Source of the DNA: Ruminococcaceae bacterium UBA6413
GTDB taxonomy: Bacteria > Bacillota > Clostridia > Oscillospirales > Ruminococcaceae
Length of the DNA: 20,076 nt
Direction: 5' to 3'
NCBI GenBank assembly: GCA_002437415.1
Contig: DJPL01000002.1
Span: 1 to 20,076, forward strand
Shown piece by piece: positions 6,090 through 12,796 of the stretch. The position numbers and the translations under genes are program-made. The notes below the pieces were generated by a model. It was not told the DNA's origin and did no database searches. It saw nothing but the letters and a program-made list of their open reading frames with translations. Every line of letters starts with the position of its first letter. Position 1 is the stretch's first letter.

Positions 6090-6297
6090 TTTTCAACTCC
6101 TCCTTTATTTTCTCACGCCACTTGAATGGTAATCTGTCAATGCTTATCATTTCAGATTTATCGGAAATCATAGGATTATCTCCGATGTCGCCGCACCTTG
6201 CATCGCAAAAACCTATAAATCCGTTCTCACATTCATAAATTGCAAGTCCGCCAAAGTGTAATTTGATTGTTGCATTTAAATAAATGATTGTATCCAT
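6073..6297 (-). CDS. Small hypothetical protein (74 aa) cotranscribed with the ardC-like gene
   Basis: I do not recognise this protein. The ATG at 6297 is chosen because AAAGGA stands eight bases upstream; the open frame extends further but into a terminator hairpin. It is a compact soluble sequence with FGGLAIYECENGFIGFCDARCGD (three cysteines at residues 22-34) and a basic-acidic C-terminal helix (WREKIKEELKNAENL). It overlaps the next gene by 17 bp, so the two are probably made together. Confidence 0.65.
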   Translation of the reverse strand: MDTIIYLNATIKLHFGGLAIYECENGFIGFCDARCGDIGDNPMISDKSEMISIDRLPFKWREKIKEELKNAENL

Positions 6298-6324
6298 TTT
6301 TATTCCTTTCCGCCATATTTGGCA

Positions 6325-6352
6325 AATAAAAAATGCACAGACAAGCTGTGCA
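6325..6352 (-). terminator. Leader terminator upstream of the 74-aa gene
   Basis: On the minus strand TGCACAG, a 5-nt loop and CTGTGCA (arms 6346-6352 and 6334-6340) are followed by TTTTTTATT. It lies in front of, not behind, the gene that starts at 6297, and no clear promoter is visible between the two. Confidence 0.5.
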
Positions 6353-6364
6353 ATGAGTTTATAT

Positions 6365-6391
6365 TTAATTGTCGCCACTGGCGACAATTAA
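6365..6391. repeat. GTCGCC palindrome between the ardC-like operon and the integrase (candidate parS)
   Basis: TTAATTGTCGCC at 6365-6376 and GGCGACAATTAA at 6380-6391 are perfect 12-bp arms around ACT. It sits in the divergent intergenic region, about 85 bp before the integrase start. Confidence 0.6.
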
Positions 6392-6428
6392 TTTTAAATA
6401 AATTTGTATGGTAAATCTCGACAAAATA

Positions 6429-6437
6429 TGATATAAT
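6429..6437 (+). promoter_or_regulatory. Extended -10 promoter of the integrase gene
   Basis: TGATATAAT gives a TG-N extended -10 with a perfect TATAAT at 6432-6437. No good -35 is found at 16-18 bp. The integrase start follows about 39 bp later. Confidence 0.5.
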
Positions 6438-6475
6438 TTAATTATGAATCAAATTTTCTACAAAGGAGCAATAAT

Positions 6476-7363
6476 GTGCAAATTACTAATATGACTGTTT
6501 CTGAAGCAATCGACCGCTACATTAAAAGTAAATATGCTGTTCTGTCCCCATCAACTGTAAAAGGCTACATGATTGTTAGGCGTAACCAGCTACAGAATTT
6601 AATGGAGATTAAGCTATCGGATTTAAATTCAGAACTATATCAAAGTGCCATCAATAGCGATACATTAAAATATTCTCCTAAATCCGTCAGCAATGCCGTG
6701 GGTCTTGTGAATGCCGCCATCAAGATGTTTGCGCCGGAAATACGATCTAAATTATATGTGACGAAACCGCAGAAAGCAAAAACTTCATTTTACATTCCTG
6801 AAAAAGCAGAAATCGACACAATTTATAGTCGAATAATACAATCAAAATCAAATTTGGTTAAGCCTTTTTTACTTGCCAGCCAATGCGGTTTACGTCCTTC
6901 TGAAATCTCTGCTCTGAGTGGTGATTGTATCTGTAAAGGACAAATTGAGATAAAAGCAGCAATCGTATTGGATCATCAAGGAAATCCTATACGAAAAGCA
7001 CCTAAAACCTACGCTGGCTATCGGTCAATTCCAATATCAAATCAAATGGAAAAAGTACTTCTTAAAAATATTAACAACAGAAAACAGTCGATATGCAGTG
7101 GCATGACTGCAAAAGAAATAGGTGATCAATGGCGTAAGTTCTTTGACGTAAATACTGATTTGTATTATTTCAAATTTTACGCATTGCGTCACTATTATGC
7201 TTCAAAGTGCCTGCTAATGGGAATACCGCAGAAATACATAGCCGAATTAATGGGACATTCATCAACAAATATGATTGAACGTGTTTATCAACATGTCTTT
7301 CCATCGGCTATGCAACAGTATAAATCATTATTAGCAGAGAGTATGGATACAATTTTCGACTAA
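6476..7363 (+). CDS. Tyrosine recombinase / integrase
   Basis: This 295-residue enzyme cuts and rejoins DNA at the element's attachment sites. Residues 1-95 are a SAM-like core-binding domain and residues 105-290 the catalytic domain: Arg140 in GLRPSEI, Lys177 in the beta-hairpin region, the box II arginine Arg238 in YALRH, His261 in LMGHSS and the nucleophile Tyr271 in RVYQHV. The usual box II histidine is Tyr235, a substitution seen in some families. The start is GTG at 6476, set by AAAGGAG seven bases upstream; the overlapping ATG at 6474 is out of frame and stops after six codons. The stop lies 13 bp before the tRNA 3' end at 7377, which makes this the element's own integrase. Confidence 0.92.
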   Translation: MQITNMTVSEAIDRYIKSKYAVLSPSTVKGYMIVRRNQLQNLMEIKLSDLNSELYQSAINSDTLKYSPKSVSNAVGLVNAAIKMFAPEIRSKLYVTKPQKAKTSFYIPEKAEIDTIYSRIIQSKSNLVKPFLLASQCGLRPSEISALSGDCICKGQIEIKAAIVLDHQGNPIRKAPKTYAGYRSIPISNQMEKVLLKNINNRKQSICSGMTAKEIGDQWRKFFDVNTDLYYFKFYALRHYYASKCLLMGIPQKYIAELMGHSSTNMIERVYQHVFPSAMQQYKSLLAESMDTIFD

Positions 7364-7376
7364 ATTTTACCTTTAT

Positions 7377-7402
7377 GGGTTCGAATCCCTTCCTCTCCGC
7401 CA
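7377..7402 (+). other. tRNA 3'-end attachment site (att), right boundary of the integrated element
   Basis: The stretch reads as a T-arm (GGGTTCGAATCCC) plus acceptor 3' strand CCTCTCC, discriminator G and CCA. No 5' half of a tRNA precedes it: the integrase gene stops at 7363. G73 and an implied GGAGAGG 5' strand suggest tRNA-Ser. The bases just before (ATGGG at 7375-7379) do not pair fully with CCCTT, as expected if they come from the element rather than from the original tRNA. The element lies to the left, and the intact or rebuilt tRNA should mark its far end. Confidence 0.8.
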
Positions 7403-7406
7403 TGCA

Positions 7407-7440
7407 AATCCCGACTGGTTTCAGTCGGGATTATTTTTTA
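7407..7440 (+). terminator. Terminator following the tRNA 3' end
   Basis: AATCCCGACTG (7407-7417) pairs perfectly with CAGTCGGGATT (7422-7432) and runs into TTATTTTTTA. It is probably the native terminator of the disrupted tRNA gene, now ending integrase transcripts. Confidence 0.8.
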
Positions 7441-7446
7441 TGCTTC

Positions 7447-7487
7447 ACAGCGAAAGCCCCCGCCGACAAGGCGGGGGCTTTCGCTGT
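7447..7487. terminator. 18-bp perfect hairpin between convergent genes
   Basis: ACAGCGAAAGCCCCCGCC at 7447-7464 and its exact complement at 7470-7487 enclose the loop GACAA. The stem is very GC-rich and placed between the tRNA terminator and the convergent gene at 7508. No T-run follows on either side, so it may end transcription weakly or be a repeat-type hairpin. Confidence 0.55.
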
Positions 7488-7507
7488 ATAGCTTATAATA
7501 GTCCGTT

Positions 7508-8017
7508 TTATTTTATATACGGGAGCATGATTTTTTTAAGCTCATCAATAGTTTCTTTCTTCTGATTTGTGCTGTAGCTTGTATCGGAAGAAAACAGCAG
7601 ATCCACAATGGCTTTTACAAGCTCGGTTGAGCTTATGTTGTCGATAGTCAGAACGGGAGCGGCATTCTTATCTATCATTTCGGTTCTGAAAAGAGAATGG
7701 TTATAAACCATATCGTCAATGATTTTTGCTTCATTCTTTTCTTTTTTGAGTTCCGTGTTCAGCCTGAGCAGTTCTCTGCTGAAAGCGGACATTGTTCTTG
7801 CAGGCGAAGAAAGCTCCGTTTCCGATGTAAGTACAAGTGTTACGCTGGATTCGTTAATTGCGTAAACACTGAATTTCTTACCGTCTTTTCTGAATGTGAT
7901 ACCCGCATTGCACTTATCTACCGCAGTGCTGAAAATATGGTACTGCTTTTCTATCTCGGCAAGATTGACATTACAACTGCGATTGGCAGGAAATGATTTA
8001 AACATATACGTTGTCAT
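7508..8017 (-). CDS. Hypothetical protein (169 aa)
   Basis: I do not recognise this protein. The ATG at 8017 is chosen: GAGAGGG lies eight bases upstream, and the longer frame would reach into the promoter at 8058-8086. The N-terminal half looks like a small beta-rich domain (FRKDGKKFSVYAINESSVTLVLTSE). The C-terminal half is helical and charged (RELLRLNTELKKEKNEAKIIDDM), followed by a short helical end. No signal peptide or membrane segment is present. It is a single gene with its own promoter, in the first chromosomal position beyond the element boundary. Confidence 0.75.
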   Translation of the reverse strand: MTTYMFKSFPANRSCNVNLAEIEKQYHIFSTAVDKCNAGITFRKDGKKFSVYAINESSVTLVLTSETELSSPARTMSAFSRELLRLNTELKKEKNEAKIIDDMVYNHSLFRTEMIDKNAAPVLTIDNISSTELVKAIVDLLFSSDTSYSTNQKKETIDELKKIMLPYIK

Positions 8018-8057
8018 AACAATATCCCTCTCCGGTTCCGATACTGATTTTATCTTA

Positions 8058-8086
8058 ATTATAACGTTTTTTTCGGCATATGTCAA
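8058..8086 (-). promoter_or_regulatory. Promoter of the 169-aa gene
   Basis: On the minus strand TTGACA (8081-8086) and TATAAT (8058-8063) are separated by 17 bp, a perfect match. It fixes the start of the downstream gene at 8017 rather than 8086. Confidence 0.75.
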
Positions 8087-8149
8087 TGAATAATGTTTTT
8101 ATAAACTCCATAAATCCTCTAAAAATATCTGAAATTTCACAATTGCCTA

Positions 8150-8178
8150 TTGACATTGGACTTTTTTCGCGGTACAAT
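8150..8178 (+). promoter_or_regulatory. Promoter of the three-gene unknown operon
   Basis: TTGACA (8150-8155) and TACAAT (8173-8178) are separated by 17 bp, about 43 bp upstream of the ATG at 8221. Confidence 0.75.
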
Positions 8179-8220
8179 ATGACTGAAAAGCATAAGCGTA
8201 TGGTTTTAAGGAGGCGCACT

Positions 8221-8838
8221 ATGGACAAAGAAGAAATAATCGAAATCTTCACACAGTATTTAGATGATTTTAAAGTAAGCTACAGGTGGATCCCCACACC
8301 GACCGAAGAACTGTTTTTTACTACCGAAGGAATGAAAAACAGCCCGGGACAATTCGTAGAAACAGCGATTGAATTCTGCGATACCTACATAGTATCTCTT
8401 TCGTACTATAGCATTATGGCTGAAAAAATTCTCTCATTAAATCCCGAGCGGTTTCCTGCTTTGCTCCGGCTAATAAATTACATAAATGAAGAGATAGACC
8501 GTTTAATCGCAAAATCATACACTAACGGTTTCGAAGAAGAACCTCAGGAAGCAATATTTTCTCCGGTCATGACAGTTGACGACAATCTTGATATCAAATA
8601 CACACTCATAGTGATGAATCATACGCTGGAACACTTCCCCGCTGAAACTATTCAGATGATCGTCAGACTGATCCCGCTGTATCTGGATGCTTTGGCGCCG
8701 GCTATTTTCGGCGTTGCCACAGGGGAAATGACTCTAAAGGAAGCAATGAAAAAAGTAGAGCAGGTAAATAAACGAGGTATATGCGTATACGATGCACCAC
8801 CGACCAACAATGAGGATGATGAGGAGGACGATGAATAA
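8221..8838 (+). CDS. Hypothetical protein with acidic tail, first gene of a three-gene operon
   Basis: This is a 205-residue soluble protein. The ATG at 8221 follows AAGGAGG. The start EEIIEIFTQYLDDFKVSYRW and the long helical stretch after it are reminiscent of YbjN/type III-chaperone-like folds, a weak resemblance only. The C-terminus ends in a run of Asp and Glu (EDDEEDDE), often seen in proteins that bind basic partners or mimic nucleic acid. Its stop overlaps the start of the next gene (TAATG). It forms one transcript with the genes at 8838 and 9065, between a clear promoter and a terminator. The function is unknown. Confidence 0.75.
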   Translation: MDKEEIIEIFTQYLDDFKVSYRWIPTPTEELFFTTEGMKNSPGQFVETAIEFCDTYIVSLSYYSIMAEKILSLNPERFPALLRLINYINEEIDRLIAKSYTNGFEEEPQEAIFSPVMTVDDNLDIKYTLIVMNHTLEHFPAETIQMIVRLIPLYLDALAPAIFGVATGEMTLKEAMKKVEQVNKRGICVYDAPPTNNEDDEEDDE

Positions 8839-9050
8839 TGAATGTACTTAATGAATTCACAAAAGTTGAAATTGCGCTCTTTGAGAATCTCTTCCGTGAA
8901 GGAGGAGAGTACTACTCTCTTACTGAGATAAAACACGAGCTGGCTCAGTTTTCCGAAACAGAGCTCATGAAAGGTCTTGACGAAGCGGTCAGAAAAGGAA
9001 TCATCACTGAATCGGTTGCTGTAAACGGCGAACCAATGTACTTAAGATAG
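8838..9050 (+). CDS. Small hypothetical protein (70 aa), possible winged-helix fold
   Basis: The ATG overlaps the upstream stop by one base, which indicates translational coupling. The sequence EIALFENLFREGGEYYSLTEIKHELAQFSETELMKGLDEAVRKGIITESVAVNGEPMY would, by eye, give three helices and a beta-wing, as in winged-helix domains (helix, LTEIKHEL, LMKGLDEAVRKGIIT, then a hairpin). This is inference from pattern; no named family is recognised. The next gene begins 15 bp on. Confidence 0.7.
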   Translation: MNVLNEFTKVEIALFENLFREGGEYYSLTEIKHELAQFSETELMKGLDEAVRKGIITESVAVNGEPMYLR

Positions 9051-9064
9051 TTGAGGTGAATTTA

Positions 9065-10114
9065 ATGGAACTTATAGAAACAGAAAAACTCATACCGAGC
9101 CGTTATATAAGAGATGAACTCAACAAAAACGGCTTTCAGCTAAGCGATGTCAACAAAACGACTATGATCTGGAATGACGAACAGCTTTCCTATGCCGAAA
9201 AGTTATCGGAATTACAAAAGCTGTGCGACAGTACAAGTGACAGCCTTCTGAAAAAGCAGATCGGACAGAGATTAGACTATGAGAGCAAAAAACTTGAACG
9301 CATCAAGGACAATTTTTCAGGTAAATTTATATATGTTTTTGAAGAAGATGAATTCGTAATGTTTAAGGGTTATTTTACAGATTACGAAACAGCCCTGCAC
9401 TATGCACTCAAGTGTATATCCAAGCGCCATGCTCCTTGTAGTATATATAAAAAAAGGCTTGTAAGCAGCAATGATGAATCAGATGTAAACGCCCACTTGC
9501 ATCTGCCCGGTAAATCCGTAAAGCTGACTGATATCAACTATTACAATCTGCCGATATCGGAGATACGGTTTGATGAAAAAGGGAATATTTCTTACCTTTA
9601 TTGCGGCGAGATGAGTGCAGAAGAGGAATACGATACATACGAATACAGGAAAGACAGATTCGAGCAAAACTGCTTTGCAATTCCGATAAAATTCTCTTGC
9701 GGTACAATCGTGAGAGATGTAACCGACAACTCTCTCGCTGTTATAGCCGGTGATGCGGATTTCAGCAAAGCCCCTTCCGACGAATCATATTTCAGTTATT
9801 TCGGCGTTCCCGTACTCATGCTTGACAAGCATGGTATGTGGGATCATACGCATATAAGACCGATATATCTTGAAAAGGCTGAGCCGCTTATCTGCGACAC
9901 GGACGACAAGAAAGACCGCACATATATAAAAGCAATAAACAGCTTTTCCGATTGCCTGAAAGCGGGATTATCCGAAGAAGAACCTGCCTGTCTTAAAGCT
10001 ATAGCGGACGCACGTGAGTACAGGGATATCTACCTTGAATATAGCGCAGAACTTGAAAAACAGGTATATAATGATGTCGATACAGCTGTCCGACTGGAAG
10101 ATATAATGAACTGA
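9065..10114 (+). CDS. Hypothetical protein (349 aa), last gene of the three-gene operon
   Basis: I do not recognise a named domain. ATG at 9065 is chosen, with GAGGTG six bases upstream; a GTG at 9056 would lie within that Shine-Dalgarno. Residues about 35-80 are a charged helical region (ELQKLCDSTSDSLLKKQIGQRLDYESKKLERIKDN). A middle domain begins KFIYVFEEDEFVMFKGYFTDYETALHYALKC, and the C-terminal 70 residues are again helical. No membrane segment or signal peptide is present. From memory, similar middle regions occur in hypothetical proteins of gut Clostridia. A strong terminator follows. Confidence 0.75.
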   Translation: MELIETEKLIPSRYIRDELNKNGFQLSDVNKTTMIWNDEQLSYAEKLSELQKLCDSTSDSLLKKQIGQRLDYESKKLERIKDNFSGKFIYVFEEDEFVMFKGYFTDYETALHYALKCISKRHAPCSIYKKRLVSSNDESDVNAHLHLPGKSVKLTDINYYNLPISEIRFDEKGNISYLYCGEMSAEEEYDTYEYRKDRFEQNCFAIPIKFSCGTIVRDVTDNSLAVIAGDADFSKAPSDESYFSYFGVPVLMLDKHGMWDHTHIRPIYLEKAEPLICDTDDKKDRTYIKAINSFSDCLKAGLSEEEPACLKAIADAREYRDIYLEYSAELEKQVYNDVDTAVRLEDIMN

Positions 10115-10124
10115 ATTAAGAAGA

Positions 10125-10163
10125 AATGACCCCGGTTATTAAAATAACGAGGGTCATTTTTAT
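10125..10163 (+). terminator. Terminator of the three-gene operon
   Basis: AATGACCCCGGTTATT (10125-10140) pairs with AATAACGAGGGTCATT (10143-10158), with one mismatch, and runs into TTTTTAT. Confidence 0.85.
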
Positions 10164-10233
10164 ATCAAAATATTGTTTGGGATAACGTGGTGTGCTGATA
10201 TCTACCGAAATATCAAATCCTACGGAGCGTGGG

Positions 10234-10262
10234 TTTCAATTCATACCGCCGGGTGGTATAAT
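10234..10262 (+). promoter_or_regulatory. Promoter with overlapping operator dyad for the XRE-kinase fusion gene
   Basis: TATAAT at 10257-10262 with a weak TTTCAA at 10234-10239, 17 bp apart. A 17-bp near-perfect dyad, ATACCGCCGGGTGGTAT (10243-10259), overlaps the -10, with one mismatched pair. Binding there would block the promoter, and the downstream gene encodes an XRE repressor domain, so autoregulation is a natural inference. Another inverted repeat (TGATAT at 10196-10201, ATATCA at 10210-10215) lies upstream. Confidence 0.55.
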
Positions 10263-10308
10263 AATCATATAAGAAATTGTCATACGAAACTATGAACGGA
10301 GAATTGAG

Positions 10309-11841
10309 ATGGATCAGATCAAAATAGGAAAATTCATAGCCGCTCGCAGAAAAGAATGCGGATTGTTGCAAAAGGACATTGCCGCAAAATTAGGGATAAG
10401 CGAAAAAACGGTTTCAAAGTGGGAATGCGGCAACGGTTTGCCGGAGGTCGTATACATGGAGGCTTTGTGCAGGATACTCGGAATAACCGTAAACGAACTG
10501 CTTGCGGGTGAAATTATCCCCATAACCGAAATTCTTGAAATGCTGGACAGGTCACGGCTTGATCTTGTCAGACAATTGGAATTTGAGCAGCTTCGTATGC
10601 GTTTATACAAGCTTTACGATATTGAAATAGAAACGATGAAGCCCTGTGAAAACGGTGCGGGCGGACTCACTTATTTTGTGACTTCCGACAGCAAAAAATA
10701 TGTTGTTAAATATCCGTCCGATAACGAAATGAATCACCCCGAAACCGAGATAAGGGTTTGTGAAGTACTCTTGCAGAATGGTATTCCCGCCTGCAAATTC
10801 ATTCGCAATAAGCAGGGCAAAATGCTCTCTTCGGACGAAAACGGAAGAAGATTTACCGTTCAGCATTTTTATGAGGGCTGCACCTATGACTATAACGAAG
10901 CGTCCGAAAATATGCTGAAGCAATCGGCAGAGCTGCTTGCGAATATACACATTGCCATCAAAAATGCAGAGGATATTCCGACAGGTATAGGGCAAGATTT
11001 CTTCAAGTACAGAAAACCCGAGCATATGCATAATGGCTATGCCGACACATTAAATCAGGCTGTGCACAACGGCGATGATGAAATAGCGGACGCGGTACGT
11101 TCCAATATGCGTATTGTAGCTTCAATGCCCGATTATCAGTTTGATATAAGCAAATTCAGCTGCGGAAACACTCACGGCGATTATATGATTTCCCAGATGA
11201 TATGGGAAAATGAAAAACCTGTCGCAATTATCGACTGGACTTGTGCCTGCAAGCACCCGTATATATGGGAGATAGTCAGATCGTATGTCTTTATGGCACC
11301 CGAGATAGGTAGGGGAGAGCTGAATATTGACGGATTGCTTCAATATATCAAAAGCTATACAAGGATAGCCCCGCTGAATGCTTATGATATAGAAAACGCA
11401 GGAAAGCTGTTTTATTATTTTCTCGCGGTCTGCAATTTTTACGGTCAATATTACGACTCAATTTCAAAAAACAGATACATTTATTTAAAGCAGGCTGAAA
11501 TGTCGGCTAAGCTTCTTGTATGGTTTGAAAAGCATATAGATGAGCTTAATGATAAGCTTCACGAGCTTGCATTAAAGATGACCGAGGAAAAGAAAACATC
11601 GGTATTTTATGATTTGAGCGGTCGTCTGAAACAATATCCGCGCAGAAACACTCTGAGAATAACGGTGCTCACGAAAATAGCGGATCATTTTGAAAAAGAC
11701 AAAAAATACACCGAAAAAGAGGTCAACGAAATAATAAGGCAGAATATATCCTTTTCTGATATCGAGCTTATTCGCAGAGAAATGTTTATCCACGGGCTTA
11801 TTGGCAGATTGAGCGACGGATCTCAATATTGGCGAGAGTGA
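10309..11841 (+). CDS. XRE repressor / phosphotransferase-like kinase / DUF2087 fusion protein
   Basis: This 510-residue protein has three parts. Residues 5-62 are an XRE helix-turn-helix (LLQKDIAAKLGISEKTVSKWE). Residues about 100-400 resemble aminoglycoside phosphotransferases (APH): a possible ATP lysine in KYVVKYP (Lys134), the catalytic loop HGDYMISQ at 289-296 and AIIDW with metal-binding Asp309. The catalytic-loop Asn (HxDxxxxN) is Gln296 here. Residues about 438-508 match DUF2087 (LKQYPRRNTLR, YTEKEVNEIIRQ, REMFIHGLIGRLSDGSQYW), often joined to transcription factors. The ATG at 10309 follows GGAGA. The substrate is unknown; it may sense a small molecule rather than confer resistance. 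A dyad covers its promoter. Confidence 0.85.
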   Translation: MDQIKIGKFIAARRKECGLLQKDIAAKLGISEKTVSKWECGNGLPEVVYMEALCRILGITVNELLAGEIIPITEILEMLDRSRLDLVRQLEFEQLRMRLYKLYDIEIETMKPCENGAGGLTYFVTSDSKKYVVKYPSDNEMNHPETEIRVCEVLLQNGIPACKFIRNKQGKMLSSDENGRRFTVQHFYEGCTYDYNEASENMLKQSAELLANIHIAIKNAEDIPTGIGQDFFKYRKPEHMHNGYADTLNQAVHNGDDEIADAVRSNMRIVASMPDYQFDISKFSCGNTHGDYMISQMIWENEKPVAIIDWTCACKHPYIWEIVRSYVFMAPEIGRGELNIDGLLQYIKSYTRIAPLNAYDIENAGKLFYYFLAVCNFYGQYYDSISKNRYIYLKQAEMSAKLLVWFEKHIDELNDKLHELALKMTEEKKTSVFYDLSGRLKQYPRRNTLRITVLTKIADHFEKDKKYTEKEVNEIIRQNISFSDIELIRREMFIHGLIGRLSDGSQYWRE

Positions 11842-11928
11842 TGATACGGTTTATCCGGGTAGAAATGATCACGGAGCGAGTGTGTATGATGAAAGAGGAA
11901 TACTTTTTATCTGATGCGTATAATCTTA

Positions 11929-11957
11929 TTGACAAAGTAGCATAATTGTGATATAAT
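11929..11957 (+). promoter_or_regulatory. Promoter of the toxin-antitoxin operon
   Basis: TTGACA (11929-11934) and TATAAT (11952-11957) are 17 bp apart, a perfect consensus, 29 bp before the antitoxin start. Confidence 0.8.
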
Positions 11958-11985
11958 ATGACTACCAACATAGGAGGTGTTTTTT

Positions 11986-12282
11986 ATGACAAACTCTATT
12001 TCAATAAGGCCGTCAAAGGACATTCGCACTAATTACGCTCAGATTTCCGCACTTACAAGGGATAATCCGGTAGCAATCACGGTTAACGGCAAGGAGGATA
12101 CTGTACTTCTTAGCCATGAGGATTATCAACAGACCATGCACTATATTTCCGAGCTTGAAGAAAAACTTGCTCTGTATGCTCACCTTGCGCAAAGCATGGA
12201 TGATATAAGGCTTGGAAGAGTTCATAGCGCCGATGATGTATTCAACGATTTATTAAACGACCTGGAGAACCTTGATGTATGA
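11986..12282 (+). CDS. Phd/YefM-family antitoxin
   Basis: This is a 98-residue antitoxin. Residues 5-55 match the Phd/YefM DNA-binding fold (SIRPSKDIRTNYAQISALTR, then PVAITVNGKEDTVLLSHEDYQ), which represses its own operon. The C-terminal helices (EKLALYAHLAQSMDDIRLGR, DDVFNDLLNDLENL) would wrap the toxin. The ATG at 11986 follows AGGAGG eight bases upstream; a GTG at 11977 lies within that site and is rejected. It shares a 4-bp ATGA overlap with the toxin gene. Confidence 0.88.
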   Translation: MTNSISIRPSKDIRTNYAQISALTRDNPVAITVNGKEDTVLLSHEDYQQTMHYISELEEKLALYAHLAQSMDDIRLGRVHSADDVFNDLLNDLENLDV

Positions 12283-12602
12283 ATTGCAGAGTAATATTCA
12301 CTGATACGATAGAAGCTGATCTTCGTGATATAGCCTTTTATATTGCAAATCAGTCAAAGGATAAGAATATTGCGATCCGTTTTGTAAACAAGCTAAGAGA
12401 AAAATGCAAAAATCTCGAAATACTGCCGGAAAGCGGCTCGCTACCAAAGGACAGGGTTCTTGTGAGTAACGGATATCGTTTTTTCATTCATGATAATTAC
12501 CTTATGTTTTATTATTATGTCAAGGAAGAAAACACGGTATACGTTAATGCGGTTTTCAACGCAAAGAGAGATTATACTCGCGTGATGAAAAAGTTTATAT
12601 AA
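12279..12602 (+). CDS. ParE/RelE-family toxin
   Basis: This 107-residue protein has the RelE/ParE fold pattern: VIFTDTIEADLRDIAFYIANQSKD, FVNKLREKCKNLEILPESGSLPKD, then GYRFFIHDNYLMFYYYVKEENTVYVNAVFNAKRDY. The GYRFFIHDNYLMFYYY strand and the VFNAKRDY end are typical of ParE-like members, which act on gyrase, though RelE-like mRNA cleavage cannot be excluded. The length is normal and no disruption is seen. It overlaps the antitoxin stop by four bases and is therefore coupled to it. Confidence 0.85.
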   Translation: MNCRVIFTDTIEADLRDIAFYIANQSKDKNIAIRFVNKLREKCKNLEILPESGSLPKDRVLVSNGYRFFIHDNYLMFYYYVKEENTVYVNAVFNAKRDYTRVMKKFI

Positions 12603-12620
12603 CACAACAGAATAATTGTT

Positions 12621-12653
12621 AAGCATCTGTCAGCAATGGCAGGTGCTTTTCTT
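12621..12653 (+). terminator. Terminator of the toxin-antitoxin operon
   Basis: AAGCATCTGTC (12621-12631) pairs with GGCAGGTGCTT (12638-12648), including two G-T pairs, and is followed by TTTTCTT. Confidence 0.75.
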
Positions 12654-12759
12654 ATGCCCATTTTATGAAAGGAAGGAGATTGTCGTCTGGGTCGATAGGT
12701 TTTCGGTGGAGTTGAGGTCAGGGGTTATTATTGAGAATGAAATGTGATTTTATATATTT

Positions 12760-12792
12760 ACCCCCTCTCTACCATTACGGTCGAGAGGGGGT
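12760..12792. terminator. Hairpin at the 3' end of the 240-aa gene
   Basis: ACCCCCTCTC (12760-12769) and GAGAGGGGGT (12783-12792) are perfect arms just beyond the stop codon of the minus gene at 12797. The T-run is poor on both strands, so termination strength is uncertain. The rest of 12654-12796 shows no gene. Confidence 0.5.
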
Positions 12793-12796
12793 GCCA

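Noticed and set aside
10196..10215. TGATAT/ATATCA inverted repeat upstream of the fusion gene
   Set aside because: A 6-bp AT-rich repeat with an 8-nt loop is easily found by chance; the dyad on the -10 is the stronger candidate.
11842..11945. Short frames after the fusion gene, including a 19-codon one starting at 11886
   Set aside because: No Shine-Dalgarno or recognisable product, and the promoter of the toxin-antitoxin operon overlaps the end; probably chance.
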